A stretch of 64,000 bases of DNA. It comes from Rheum nobile. Lineage: Eukaryota; Streptophyta; Magnoliopsida; Caryophyllales; Polygonaceae. Positions 42,062 through 52,177 of this stretch are shown one piece after another. The stretch's first letter is position 1, and each line of letters begins with the position of its first letter. The DNA lies in contig WOAB01000833.1 in NCBI GenBank assembly GCA_027886185.1, forward strand, positions 642,501-706,500. Reading direction: 5' to 3'. A program made the translations under genes and the position numbers. The notes beneath the pieces are model-generated. The model worked only from the letters and a program-made list of their open reading frames with translations. It did not search any database and was not told where the DNA came from.

Positions 42062-43318
42062 GACATCACCACCAAGCCTTGTTCGACCCCCAAAAAACAC
42101 ATTTTGATTCATTAAATTAAAAATCTGACCACACCATCGTCTTCGCCATGCTCAAGTTACTTAAACCCGACTTTTGAATCATTTGAAATCATCTCCGAAC
42201 GACATCGAATTACCTCCGTATCGGCCCACTTTGTGCATAGAAAACCAGTAACTATGCCACTTTGAAGCTCTTTTTCAACGCCGGTGGAAGATCCTAGACT
42301 CTGCGACCTATCTTCGGAGAAACCTTGCAGCGTCATAAACCCAACAACACCGCCCTTGCTACATGGGGTTGTCGTTCGACCAACCAAAGAGCTACTTAAA
42401 AGATGGCTAAAGAGAGTTGTTATCGAGGTTCAAACTCAAGTTTTTGTCTCCATAGACAGTTAAGAGTATTGATCAGCGTATTGGAAACTATGAAAAGGAA
42501 AGCTAATGGAAAAGCTGGTGGATAACAAGCAAGAATAAGAGGTATATATTTGTGCTACATAACAGAGCATTATGTACTTTATCAGGCCACATTTGTACGA
42601 AGTCAGACCACATTTATACGAAGTCAGGTCAATGATCTGTTATATCACAAAATTTCAAATGTTAGCCCATTTCAAATTTCAGAGCAATATTTACTTTGTC
42701 AGGCATCATTTATACGTAGTCAGGTCATTACGCTGTTATATTAGCTTTAAGCAGAACCACTTTTATACCAAAACCCGCCTAGTTAAGAATGATGTTCTCT
42801 TGTAGATATTAGAACACAAAAGAAATAGTAAACATGTGGCAACAAGTAGCAATTTTTAAAGTTTATTGTATAGATCACTTCGATCAGAAAACATAAGAAA
42901 AAAACTAAATAAAAAGAAGAGAGTATTATTCCATCTCAAAGAGGGTTGTGGTGGGTTGAGGCCAAGAACAACATGGCTCTTTTAAGTAGCTTATTGGTTA
43001 GTCGAACGACAACCCCATGTAGCAAGGGCGGTGTTATTGGGTTTGTGACGCTGCAAGGTTTCTTCGAAGATAGGTAGCAGAGTCTACGATCTTCCACCGA
43101 CGTAGAAAAAGAGCTTTAAAGTGGCATAGTTATCAGTTTTCTATGCACAACGCAGGCCGATACGTAGGTGATTCGATGTCGTTCGGAGGTGATTTTAAAT
43201 GATTCAAGAGTCGAGTTTAAGTAACTTGAGCATGGCGAAGACGATGATGTGATCAGATTTTGAATTTAATGAATCGAGAGGTGTTTTTCTTGGGGTCGAA
43301 CAAGGCTTGGTGATGATG
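42062..43318. repeat. MULE-2 inverted-repeat module IR-3
   Basis: The arms are about 42062-42408 and 42975-43318, some 345 bp each: unit A plus unit C (ACATGGGGTTGTCGTTCGAC, CTTTGAAGCTCTTTTTC). The 566-bp spacer contains unit B. A third, partial unit C lies at 44684-44790. It resembles a foldback element in structure. Confidence 0.8.
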
Positions 43319-43739
43319 TATATAGGCGATGAACAAGGTACTTTAAAACCTGCGATTTGGTACAAAATATATTCATTCTTCAAAAGGAGTATGTCTTGTA
43401 TTATATGGATGTGTAGAGTATAGTATTTGCTTATATGCACTAGTTATTGGTAGACTGTATGATATGAATCACCGGAGCTTCTTGCTTAAGAATGAATAGT
43501 CTCTTTGAGTTACAATGTCTGTATGTAGGGCACTTGACATCCAAGAGCGATGTTTATAGCTTTGGAGTTGTACTGCTCGAGATCTTGACAGGTAGGAGAG
43601 CGATGGACAAGAAGGGGCCAAGTGGGGAGCAAACATTTAAATTTGCATTTTATTAGTTGTGATTCTCGTTGAATTGAAGTTAATTTATGTTCTGTTGCGT
43701 TGAAAAAGAATATGCACGAAGAAATCCTAAACTTAAACC

Positions 43740-43985
43740 GCCTAACATTTAAAACTTCATTTTCGTAAATTTTGTTACATAACATATCATTATGTACTTT
43801 ATCAGGTCACATTTATACGAAGTCAGGCCACAATTAGATGAAGTCAGGTCAATGCTCTGTTATATCACAAAATTTCAAATGTTAGCCGAATTCAAATTTC
43901 AGAGTAATATTCACTTTATCAGGTCACATTTGTATATAGTCAGGTCATTATTCTGTTATATTAATTTTAAATTTGAAACAAACGT
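43740..43985 (+). repeat. MULE-2 unit B copy
   Basis: TTTATCAGGTCACATTTATA, GAAGTCAGGTCAATGCTCTG and ATCACAAAATTTCAAATG appear in the usual unit-B order, free of a unit A partner. Confidence 0.7.
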
Positions 43986-44060
43986 TGGTTGGTTATGTAA
44001 TGCAAATTTACATGTACATTTGCTTGATATTTTGTCTTGGAAAATTACTTAAAAGCATAA

Positions 44061-44120
44061 TAGCTCAAAAGGAAGAGCAATGTGTTTGCTGCACATGATG
44101 TGGGTTCGAATCCCATATAG
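44061..44120 (+). other. tRNA-like / SINE-head-like sequence
   Basis: TAGCTCAAAAGGAAGAGC looks like a D arm, ATGTG-TTTGCTG-CACAT like an anticodon stem-loop and TGGG-TTCGAAT-CCCA is a canonical T arm, so A- and B-box sequences are both present. The flanks cannot form an acceptor stem. It is a tRNA pseudogene or the head of a SINE rather than a working tRNA gene. Confidence 0.45.
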
Positions 44121-44209
44121 GTTGATCAAAATTTCTATAAAATGAAACCTCTTAACATGATGTTTGTAAAGATTATATCATCTATTATATCTTAAATAGT
44201 GTCATTTAC

Positions 44210-44430
44210 TATAAAGTGAATATTGTTTTGAAATACGAAATCTCCTAACATTTGAAATTTCTTTTTTATAAATTTTGTGATATAACACATCATTGACCTG
44301 ACCTGGTATAAATGTGATCTGATAAAGTAAATATTGCTATGACATTTAAAATCGCCTAACATTTAAAATTTCATTTTCATAAATTTTGTTACATAACAGA
44401 GCATCATCTACTTTATCAAACCACATATAT
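44210..44430 (-). repeat. MULE-2 unit B copy
   Basis: Contains ATATAACACATCATTGACCT, TGATCTGATAAAGTAAATA and ACATAACAGAGCATCATC, a unit B in reverse orientation with a partial inverted end. Confidence 0.65.
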
Positions 44431-45059
44431 TCCTAGTCATGAGAAAAACTCAGCAAATTGAACTGAGAGAAATGACTCATGACGGTTATAAAGCAGCTAT
44501 CCATAGCAATCTGCATTAGTTCACTATGAATCTATGATGATTGGGAAAAGAAAGAAAGTTGCAAGGGTCATTAAGAAGCAAAACTCATACAATTTACTTT
44601 ATCAGACCGCATTTATACTTTATCAGACCGCATTTATACTTTATCAGACCACATTTGTATGTTGTCAGGTTATTACTATCTTCGGAGATGCGCCCTTAGA
44701 CTCCGTGAACTATCTTTAGAGAAACCTTGCAGTGCCACAAACCCAACAACACCGCCCTTGCTACATGGGGTTGTTGTTTTACCCCACACATGCAAAGAGG
44801 GGTCTGTAAGATTTACTTTACCAGTCTCAAGTACACTACTTCATCTGCACACTAAGGAATGTAACGGTAGCCAGGCTCTTTTCAAATACTGGGTTTTTTG
44901 CAACTAGCTATTAGAAATTCTGTATTTTTTCCATTACGCCTAGTTTGAATGGATTTTCCGACTATTTCTTAGTTTTTAATTGGTCAATTTTGCATGTCTG
45001 GAAAATTTAAATATAGGGGGTGTGGGTGTTTGGTCGATTTTGCATGTTTGGAAAATTTA

Positions 45060-45240
45060 AATACAGTTTACTTTATCAAACCATATTTATACTTTATCAG
45101 GTCACATTTATACGAAGTCAGGTCAATGCTCTGTTATATCACAAAATTTTAAATGTTAGCCAATTTTAAATTTCAGAGCAATATTCACTTTATCATGTCA
45201 TATTTATATGTTGTCAGGTCATTACTCTGATATATATGTA
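45060..45240 (+). repeat. MULE-2 unit B copy
   Basis: TTTATCAAACCATATTTATA, TTTATCAGGTCACATTTATA and GAAGTCAGGTCAATGCTCTG in tandem, then ATCACAAAATTTTAAATG and a second TTTATC half. This is the last clear unit B before the right end. Confidence 0.68.
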
Positions 45241-45249
45241 GCCAATTTT

Positions 45250-46000
45250 TTTTGTAGTTACATATGTGCAGAATCAATATAGTGAATATACTACAATCCG
45301 AGTTACTCCACTACATATACTTGTCCTTGTTCATTATTTGTCAAGTGTCTCCTGTAATATCCTGAATCAATTCAAGATATTATCTACTGAAATTAATAGA
45401 GAAAGTACTTGAATTAGAATGAAAAAGAGAGAAAGACGAGGGAAGCAGACAAATAGACGAGAGAGATGAGATAGAAGAAGAAGGAGAAGTTCACTAGAAG
45501 AGACAGAGAGAGACGTAAGAAGAAGAAGAAGAGAGATGACTTGAATATTATTTCTTCCATACTTTCCCACTTATCATCCAAGAGTATTTATACTAAACCC
45601 CCATATATGACATTATTAAGAACCTTGTCCTCAAGGGAAAATTAAAATTCAGCAATCACTACTGTCAAGCCAAAAATGTAAAATAAGAGCACCAAAAATC
45701 CAAAAGTTCAGCAAGTGCTCTAAAACCCCACCCCCTTCTTTTCAGTCAAATCCTTTGAAGTAAGAACTTTTCAAATGACATTGTCTGATCAAAGTTGAAA
45801 ATAAGAAAGAAAGAACGAAGGGAGGAAATTTTGACTCTCTTTGTTGCAAAATTGAGATTTTCCTCTACTTGATTGAGGCTGCCTAATCTTTGTTTTCAAT
45901 GGTGGGTAGGGTAACTAACAAATTCAGCGGCAAGTTCAGCAAATTCAGCAACTAGGAGCCACTAACGCAGAAAATACCAGTCGCTGCCCAAGTTCGGAGA
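45250..46000. other. MULE-2 interior, low-complexity stretch
   Basis: Purine-rich run of GAAGAAGAGAGA type at 45420-45535, a TGTAATATCCTGAAT word at 45353 that could open an LTR, and CCTTGTCCTCAAGG at 45623-45637. I see no gene in it. Confidence 0.4.
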
Positions 46001-46009
46001 ATGGGACGT

Positions 46010-46415
46010 GAACAATCCGGCGTCAGGCGAAGGATTCACCGTCATCTTCAACAAGGCAAGAGATGAGAGATGAGAAGAAGACCAGTAGCAGCTCTGCCCC
46101 CGGCCCCGCCCCTGTAGACAACAAACCCTAGCTTTGTGAGAGATGGTCGAAGAACGATACCGATGGTCCCATAATAACAGTGCCGTTGTCTGGAGTCCTT
46201 AGAAACTCGCGCCGGCGGCGAACCTCGGGAATCGGCGGACATTGCAGAGGCAGCGATGAAATGCGGTGAACGGCCGGTGGCGGGGAGGAGGATGAGGCAG
46301 CGAGGAGGACTTGACAAATGCGAGCAAATGAAGACGAGTCGGCGAGGAGGAATTGTCCCCTAAAACAGAGAAGAAAGAGGGACTGAAACAGGATAAAGAG
46401 GGAGACGATAAACAA
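46010..46415 (-). other. MULE-2 right subterminal GC-richer island
   Basis: A mirror of the left island: GC-rich, with short frames rich in Ser and Arg on the - strand (46415-46048). It may be captured host sequence. No domain is recognised. Confidence 0.35.
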
Positions 46416-46558
46416 GGAAGATTTGAGATTAATTAGGGAGATATTATTAGATTAAGATTTTCTTTTATGTTTTACTTTTAGAAATGTTAATGATTTATCT
46501 TCTTTTTGTATTTAAAAGAAAAGATAAATTAAAGCCTTATCAATTGCAAGAATCCAAG

Positions 46559-46643
46559 AAATCTGATATTTTTGCAAATACTTTTTAAAATATGGGTTTT
46601 TTGCAAGTGAGCTTTCCAAATTTGATATATTTGCTAATGGGCC
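46559..46643 (-). repeat. MULE-2 right TIR
   Basis: Reverse complement partner of 37621-37705. Its outer end GGCCCATTAGC lies directly against TTTTTTAAA. Confidence 0.7.
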
Positions 46644-46652
46644 TTTTTTAAA

Positions 46653-47262
46653 TACCGAAAAGTTCTTCCGATACTATTCAATTCCTAACGAGCTCAATTT
46701 TAAAGTTTCTTCCATGCATCTATAGGGAGATGCGCTAGATCTATTTTCATGTATTAATGACAACAAGGAAATCATTTATTCGAAAGAACTTGTTAGGCTT
46801 TTTCAGGAGCACTATAGGCCATCGGAGTTTGAGAATCATGATGAGTATCTTTGCTCAACCAAGCAAATTGGGTCCGTCTCTACGTATCACCGAGAGTTCA
46901 CCCATCAAGTAGCAAGTGGCCCGTGACAAGAATTGGCCCGAGCATTGCCTCTTGAGGGTCTTCTTGGCCAGTCTCAAGGAGGAATTACAAGCTGATGTTC
47001 GTATCCATAAGCTGAAAACAATTTTCAAAGTTGTTAGTCTGTTATTGGAATTTGAGGCCAAAGCGGGCGACAATCAATCGTTTGAAGCAGCCCCTACATC
47101 TTCACATATCACCAAATCGAGTTATTAGTGTAACAACTTAAGCCAAAAAAGGATAATCACCTGCATTTTCCAACTCCTGGGAAATTGAACGACATAAAAG
47201 ACGCGACAAAAGATTGTACCTCCGTTGTGGAGATAAATTTGGTCTTGTCCATTGATGCAAAT
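46653..47262 (+). pseudogene. E8 gag, 3' piece
   Basis: It resumes with EKFFRYYSIPNE and NFKVSSMHL, the continuation of the gag motif left at 37620. GDALDLF, EHYRPSEFENHDEYL, IGSVSTYHREF and FLASLKEELQADVRIHK follow, all typical of gag. A decayed zinc knuckle YLRCGDKFGLVH-CK lies at 47189-47260. Stops and frameshifts (at about 46725, 46923 and others) show decay. Nothing of pol follows. Confidence 0.78.
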
Positions 47263-47381
47263 CATTTTAATCTAAATCCATACGTTAAGAAGTTCCTCCA
47301 ATTGGAATAAAGGAAAGATCTCTTCTTGTATGAATATGAAAGTTAGGTTAATTCTAGGTTGCATAATCTGCATCGTCGAAT

Positions 47382-48251
47382 TGTAATTTTAAGGGCTCAA
47401 ACCAATTCCAAAAGCTCACAAACATGTTCTAGTTTATGATATAAAATATCAAATGGAATACAACAAATCATTACAAGTTATAAACTAAATGTTTCACGAA
47501 CTCAAATTCAATCATCAAAACAACTATTATGTTTCAACAAACTTTTATAAATATCAAACAATATCAAAAAGCTATGATTCTTTTAACGCAACCACTTATA
47601 CATGTATAAAATACACCATTAAAGTTGCTCATGAAAATAAGATCTATAACCATTTTTAAGAATTATAAGTCGTATCACTACAAACTACTAGGGAAGATTT
47701 AACGACCACCTAACCTTGTGACGGCATGTCCTATTGCTTCAGGTGACATTCTTCTTTTGACAATGTAAAAGGCAAAGAGAACAAGAGAGTGGAATCTGAA
47801 TTGTGAAAATCTTACACTCATCGTATAAACGGCGGTGTAAGGAAATTGATTGAGATTAAAGGTTGCGAGAAAGAAAAATGAAAGAGAGAGAGAGAGCAGT
47901 GTGGGTGTGGATAAGAAGAAGAGATGAGAGAATGTCTCTTCTAGGGTGTAAGCACTATTTATAGAGAATATAGAGGATTGATTAAGATGACATTTTTTTT
48001 TTTAAAAGAGAAATATTCTTGCTTCCATTTTAACTTAAACTAATTTTGTATAGAAAAGAGAAATGAACTTAGACACTATATTGTCTCCTTTCATTTAAAT
48101 TTTAATTCAACTCTCATTATTTAAGATTTCTATTTTTTTTCTAGCTTATAAATCAATTATTAAAACAAACCAACTTTTATAAATCCTTAAAAATGAGAGA
48201 AAATTACAATAACAACCTTATTTAAATTCCAAAATTTAACAGGTTATTACA
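47382..48251 (-). repeat. Possible LTR (about 870 bp)
   Basis: Bounded by TGTAAT and ATTACA, with a TATTTATAG box near 47963 and a GA-rich tract at 47880-47900. On the - strand it would begin TGTAATAACC, like several chromovirus LTRs. The 5-bp flanks (CGAAT, CCACT) do not match and there is no second copy, so the call is weak. Confidence 0.33.
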
Positions 48252-48776
48252 CCACTACCCCTTAAAATATGTTTCGCCCTTGAAACTTGTAAAATAAAAT
48301 CATCGGTTTTGTAACAAAAAATAACTTGCAAATTCAAAATTTATTAAAATTTTATGGGTACTACAATAAGGTTCATGTCTTTCAATCATAACTCTAGATC
48401 TAATGATTATCATTACTCATCACTTTGCAAGGGGTGTATTAATACAAATCCTTCAACCTTTATCTAATTAGTAGTTTTAGAAAATTAATTATAATGTCAC
48501 ATGCAAGTCATGTGATATTATCCCTATCTAGTAACTAGTTCTATAATACTCTCTTATTAGTACTATCCTTATCTAATTTTAGAATAATCTTAAGGATAAT
48601 TAGTACATTGGACTAATGTAGATATTTTGTACTTTTGTACTTGTAGAGAATTTCATATTCACATGCTTATTATGTAGGACATGTTTTGACTAACAAATGA
48701 AAATTTCAAAATTGAAGTATCTTTATATATAGTTGTTTTGTGAGATTCTCTCAATTTTGCAACTCTTAGTTCACTG
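48252..48776. other. AT-rich intergenic stretch
   Basis: No gene or repeat recognised in these 525 bp. It precedes the tentative peptide gene and may hold its promoter (TATATATAG at about 48724-48732). Confidence 0.4.
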
Positions 48777-49067
48777 ATGAAATTGGATTGCTTCTTGCTG
48801 CTTTGGGCTGTGACAACATTGTTAGTGGCTGTGTGAACTAATGATATTAAATATGTGTTATATGTTTGATGGACTCCCTCTCACTTTGTGTTTTCATATC
48901 AGGAGGTGGGCATGGCTTATCCTGAACAAGAACATGAGCTGGTAGGATTTCAGACAAGCAGCGGTGCGAGGGCACATCGCATCTGTTGTGGGCAGCTCTG
49001 GTTGAGGAAGCCAAGACAATCAATTTATACATGTCCAGCTCCCAATTGTATGTGCCATGATGTGTAG
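48777..49067 (+). CDS. Possible small secreted cysteine-rich peptide, two exons
   Basis: Exon 1 (48777-48830) starts MKLDCFLLLWAVTTLLVA, a textbook-like signal peptide. A 72-bp intron is proposed with donor GTGTGA at 48831 and acceptor TTTTCATATCAG ending at 48902. Exon 2 (48903-49067) keeps phase and reads EVGMAYPEQEHELVGF, then a basic stretch with cysteines at RICCGQLW, YTCPAPNC and CMCHDV. The product would be about 72 residues with five cysteines after the signal. I do not recognise the family. The donor is non-ideal, so the model could be wrong; exon 2 alone also has an ATG at 48912. TATATATAG about 50 bp before the start could serve as TATA box. Confidence 0.35.
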
Positions 49068-49521
49068 ATTACTACTATTTCTTATGTGCTATGCTTTCCT
49101 ATACGCAAAAATGAAGACGCTTAGTTTTTCGGCTTGGAACTCATATCCCTTGAAACACATTGTGAATAAGAAATCAATTGCTATTGCCAAATTTTTTCAC
49201 ATATTTGGTGCGCATTTGGCTTTTTCTTCAGATACTAATAGGAGCAAGTAAGAGCTAGAAAAAAGACACTCTTTATAGAAAGAGTAATTTTTCCTTGCAC
49301 TAAAACCCCGCCAACTGAGCCAGATCAATCTTGATGTGTATATACACGATGAATAGAATTCAAGGACAAGGTTTCGAAAACACCTTCGCGTGTGACTAAT
49401 ATGCTCTCAGTGCTCATTACTCCCAAAAACTGAAAAGAAAAATGAAAGAATGAAACTAATCAAATGACGCTGACGGGTTCCCCTAACAAGCATTTTTTCT
49501 TCAAAAACTGTGGGATCTGGT
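49068..49521. other. Intergenic between peptide candidate and coiled-coil gene
   Basis: Probably the shared 3' regions of two convergent genes. I see no coding sequence or repeat I can support. Confidence 0.4.
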
Positions 49522-51207
49522 CTAGTTAATCTCTCTAAAGGGCGATCTTTCATCGCTGCCTCTGATTTCTCTTGCTTTTCCCACGCCGTTGAAGATTTGC
49601 TTATTTACAGTCTCCTCTTCCTGCTTCGGCCACTTATCATCATCTTCGATGTGCATATCATCATCTTCTTGTGTGCCGAATTGTTGCTTGAGATTGAACA
49701 TCTCTAGTTTGAGCTCCTCCTCAAACCCTGCTTGTGCCAGGAGAGATAGTTCCAACTCTCTACGAAGCCGTTGGCTTTCTTCAAGCTGGGCGTGTAGCCT
49801 TTCAGCAGTTGACCTCCATATCTGTAGCTCAAACTCAATCTCGCTTCCTTCACAGACCTTTTCAGTCAGCTCACAGTTCAAATTCTCTAAAGCATCACAT
49901 AATTCTCGAAGCTCCTGCTTCAAACTGTCCCGTTCTCTATAAGACTCATCAAGCATTTCTTTGTACTTTTGGATTTCATGTTCATCATTCTGCTTAAATT
50001 TCAGATCAAGTTCTTGTTCAGCTTTCTGAACTGAGTGAGTGTCTGAGATATCGCTCCTTAGCAGTTGTAGCATCAAGGATAGCTCTTCATTTTGCAACTT
50101 CAACTCTGTATTTGTAGCATTACAATCCTCTAGATCCTTCTTAAGCTCCTTAACGGATGCCTCCTTCATCTTCAAGCAGAATTTGTAGTCCCCCAGATCC
50201 CTTCTCATCATCTGCATTTGAGAATTCCAATCCGCTTCCTTTGATCTGAGATTCAGCGAGCAATCCTTATGCGCCTGCTCCAGCGATCTGAGCTTACTCT
50301 TAATCTTTGCCACCGCGGAAGGAGGGGTTGATGCTGCTTTGGGGATATGAGCTTCCTGGAGGTCTCGAAGTGAGCCGAGCAGATCTTGATTCTCCTTCTC
50401 AAGCTTCCTTGCTTTATATTCGGCGTCTTTGAGTTCAGATTCCATCCCGCGCAGAGAATCTCTAAGGGACGACATCTCATCATCCGTCTGCGCGGTGGAG
50501 GTGAAAGCCCTTGACTTTGCATCCCAGCACTCGTCGGAGACGCTCTCCAGGCGCGTTTTCATCTCAGAAACCCGAGACTCCAGATTCCGCCTCCGGCTCT
50601 CTTCATGGACTAAGGCCTGTTTGCACCCATCCAGCTGTGCTTTGAGGGATTCGGCTTTACTGCTCTGAAAATCAAGGGCTGATTGCGTTGTGCTGACCTC
50701 ATCAAGCAATGAAGATTTCTCCAACTCCCATTCTCTCTTGCTTGCTTCAAACTGACACTTCAGCTTCTCATGGGCTTGTATGAGAAGCTCAAACTGCTCT
50801 TTCTTCCACTTGAGCTGATCTTCAAGTTTGCTCTTCCCGTCTTCTAAGCTTGCTAATCGGTCCTCCTTCCGGCTTGCTTCTTGCAAGGCCTTGGTCTCTT
50901 GCTCGGCATCCGAGCACTTCTTCTGCGAAGCGGATAACATCACTCTTATGTTATCCAGCTCTGACTGGAGAGCTCCAATGGCTCTCTCCTGCCCCTTGTT
51001 CGTTCCCTCTGCCTCGTCAAGGGCCTTGAGCAACCGAATGTTGTCGTCTTCAAGTTTGCATAGCCCTGAAACGGAATCGTTTTTTAACTTGCTGTTGGCG
51101 CAGCTCAGGTGTTGGATCATGGATTCCTTTTCATTTAGATTGAACTTGAGCCTCTCAATCTCTGACTTGGCCAGTTCTAGCTCCCCGTAGACTTGCTCCA
51201 TTTTCAT
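49522..51207 (-). CDS. Long coiled-coil protein, At4g38062-like
   Basis: A single uninterrupted frame of 561 codons with no TE signature, the clearest host gene in the window. The protein is almost wholly heptad-patterned and rich in Glu, Lys, Leu, Ser and Gln: MEQVYGELELAKSEIERLKF at the start and repeats of LKxELxE type through the middle. A short break (AASTPPSAVA) lies near residue 300, and an acidic end (EDDDMHIEDDDKW) near residue 525. No transmembrane or kinase domain is seen. The start of the protein and its overall layout resemble the Arabidopsis 'uncharacterized protein At4g38062' group (from memory). That relation is unproved and a cytoskeletal or scaffold role would be inference only. 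The start is MKMEQ at 51207 or MEQ two codons later. Confidence 0.78.
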   Translation of the reverse strand: MKMEQVYGELELAKSEIERLKFNLNEKESMIQHLSCANSKLKNDSVSGLCKLEDDNIRLLKALDEAEGTNKGQERAIGALQSELDNIRVMLSASQKKCSDAEQETKALQEASRKEDRLASLEDGKSKLEDQLKWKKEQFELLIQAHEKLKCQFEASKREWELEKSSLLDEVSTTQSALDFQSSKAESLKAQLDGCKQALVHEESRRRNLESRVSEMKTRLESVSDECWDAKSRAFTSTAQTDDEMSSLRDSLRGMESELKDAEYKARKLEKENQDLLGSLRDLQEAHIPKAASTPPSAVAKIKSKLRSLEQAHKDCSLNLRSKEADWNSQMQMMRRDLGDYKFCLKMKEASVKELKKDLEDCNATNTELKLQNEELSLMLQLLRSDISDTHSVQKAEQELDLKFKQNDEHEIQKYKEMLDESYRERDSLKQELRELCDALENLNCELTEKVCEGSEIEFELQIWRSTAERLHAQLEESQRLRRELELSLLAQAGFEEELKLEMFNLKQQFGTQEDDDMHIEDDDKWPKQEEETVNKQIFNGVGKAREIRGSDERSPFREIN

Positions 51208-51217
51208 AAATCCCTAC

Positions 51218-51701
51218 CTTCAAGTCAACAACACAAATTAAAACTATCAGAATGAACGAGTAAACTTTCTGCCGGAGGATCGGTTGGATCATGTTTTATG
51301 AATTTAAAATTCAAAAATCCAGCTTACATTCAACATAATTTAGGGAAAATTTCAGGGTTTACGAGTCTGCAATTCCTGTTATTACTGAACAAGTTCACAT
51401 ATCAACAAACCACCAAAAAATTGCAGATCCATACGCTTCGAATGGCCCGGATCAGTCAGAGCTTGCGAGATTAGATTAGTCAATCAAAGTCCAGAGGTCT
51501 AACTGAATGTGCATTCCACAGCGAAAGTAACTAAATAATCTTGATCCAAGAAAATTACCAAAAATCAAATGCAGAGAGAAAGCCAGTAATTTAAGCCCTA
51601 ATTAGAAATCACTACGCTACACAGAAATTATAAGCCAGTAATTTAAGCCCTATTTAGAAATCACTACGCTACCGATAGATTTATGTTGAAAGCGAAATTA
51701 C
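51218..51701 (-). other. Proposed 5' UTR intron of coiled-coil gene
   Basis: On the - strand, TTTTCCAG|GTAATT at 51701 and GACTTGAAG|GTAGGG at 51218 give a canonical GT-AG intron of 484 bp, ending ten bases before the start codon. A 40-bp direct duplication lies inside it (51581-51620 and 51633-51672). Confidence 0.45.
51581..51672 (+). repeat. 52-bp-period direct duplication
   Basis: AGCCAGTAATTTAAGCCCTA at 51581 and again at 51633, each continuing for 40 bp with one mismatch. It lies in the proposed 5' UTR intron. Confidence 0.85.
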
Positions 51702-52033
51702 CTGGAAAATGCGGTTCTATTTTCTTCCGATCAGAAATTTGGTTTACACTGATTCCTTGATCGGCCCCTCTCTCCTCGAAACAGGATACGGAGTTGAAAC
51801 TCGAGAGGCAGTAGAAGAAATGTGGAGACGGGTCCAGCTCATGAAAACTATAGTTTGTCGATGGATGATGGGACGAGAGAAAAGAGAGAAGAAAGGAAAA
51901 AAGTAGGTTGTGAATTGAAACAAAAAGAGCCGTTATACAAGGGAGTAATCGTATCTCCTTTTCACTCCATTTAATTTTTATTTTTTTTTGGGTCAAAATT
52001 GTTTACATCTCTCTTAATCGGGCACTACCGCAC
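51702..52033 (-). promoter_or_regulatory. Probable 5' UTR exon and promoter of coiled-coil gene
   Basis: The stretch upstream of the proposed intron. A TTGTATAACG box lies at about 51933-51942 on the - strand. This leaves only about 100 bp or less before the proposed left edge of MULE-1, so the MULE may contribute upstream regulatory sequence. Confidence 0.35.
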
Positions 52034-52177
52034 TAGCCGTTACAATGTAGCCAGGGTTAAAAGTTAAAAACCGATGGTGGGAGGGCTCAAACAGATTCAC
52101 GACTGGGCCCGGCCCGTTAACTGGGAGAGAGAAATTTCACTCCATAGTGGGCCCAACTGACGTTTAATTGAGAGAGA

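Larger units (their letters stand above)
37621..46643. mobile_element. MULE-2: Mutator-like element with 9-bp target duplication (9023 bp)
   Basis: Flanked by identical 9-bp duplications TTTTTTAAA (37612-37620 and 46644-46652). The ends are about 85-bp diverged inverted repeats: GAAGCATTTGCAAAAAC on the left and, reversed, GGCCCATTAGCAAATAT on the right, with further matches such as AAAGTATNNGCAAAAAT. A gag gene reads across the gap, which proves an insertion. I find no transposase frame inside, so it is non-autonomous or fully decayed. The interior holds inverted-repeat modules, an LTR fragment and two GC-richer islands near the ends. Confidence 0.82.

Noticed and set aside
44061..44120. Functional tRNA-Ala gene (TGC)
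   Set aside because: The bases on either side cannot form a seven-base-pair acceptor stem.
45353..45640. An LTR starting TGTAATATCCTG
   Set aside because: No matching end, primer site, duplication or second copy was found. The stretch is mostly GA-rich low complexity.
49057..49251. Frame at 49057-49251 as a gene
   Set aside because: It overlaps the end of the peptide candidate in another frame, is short and hydrophobic by base composition, and has no supporting signals.
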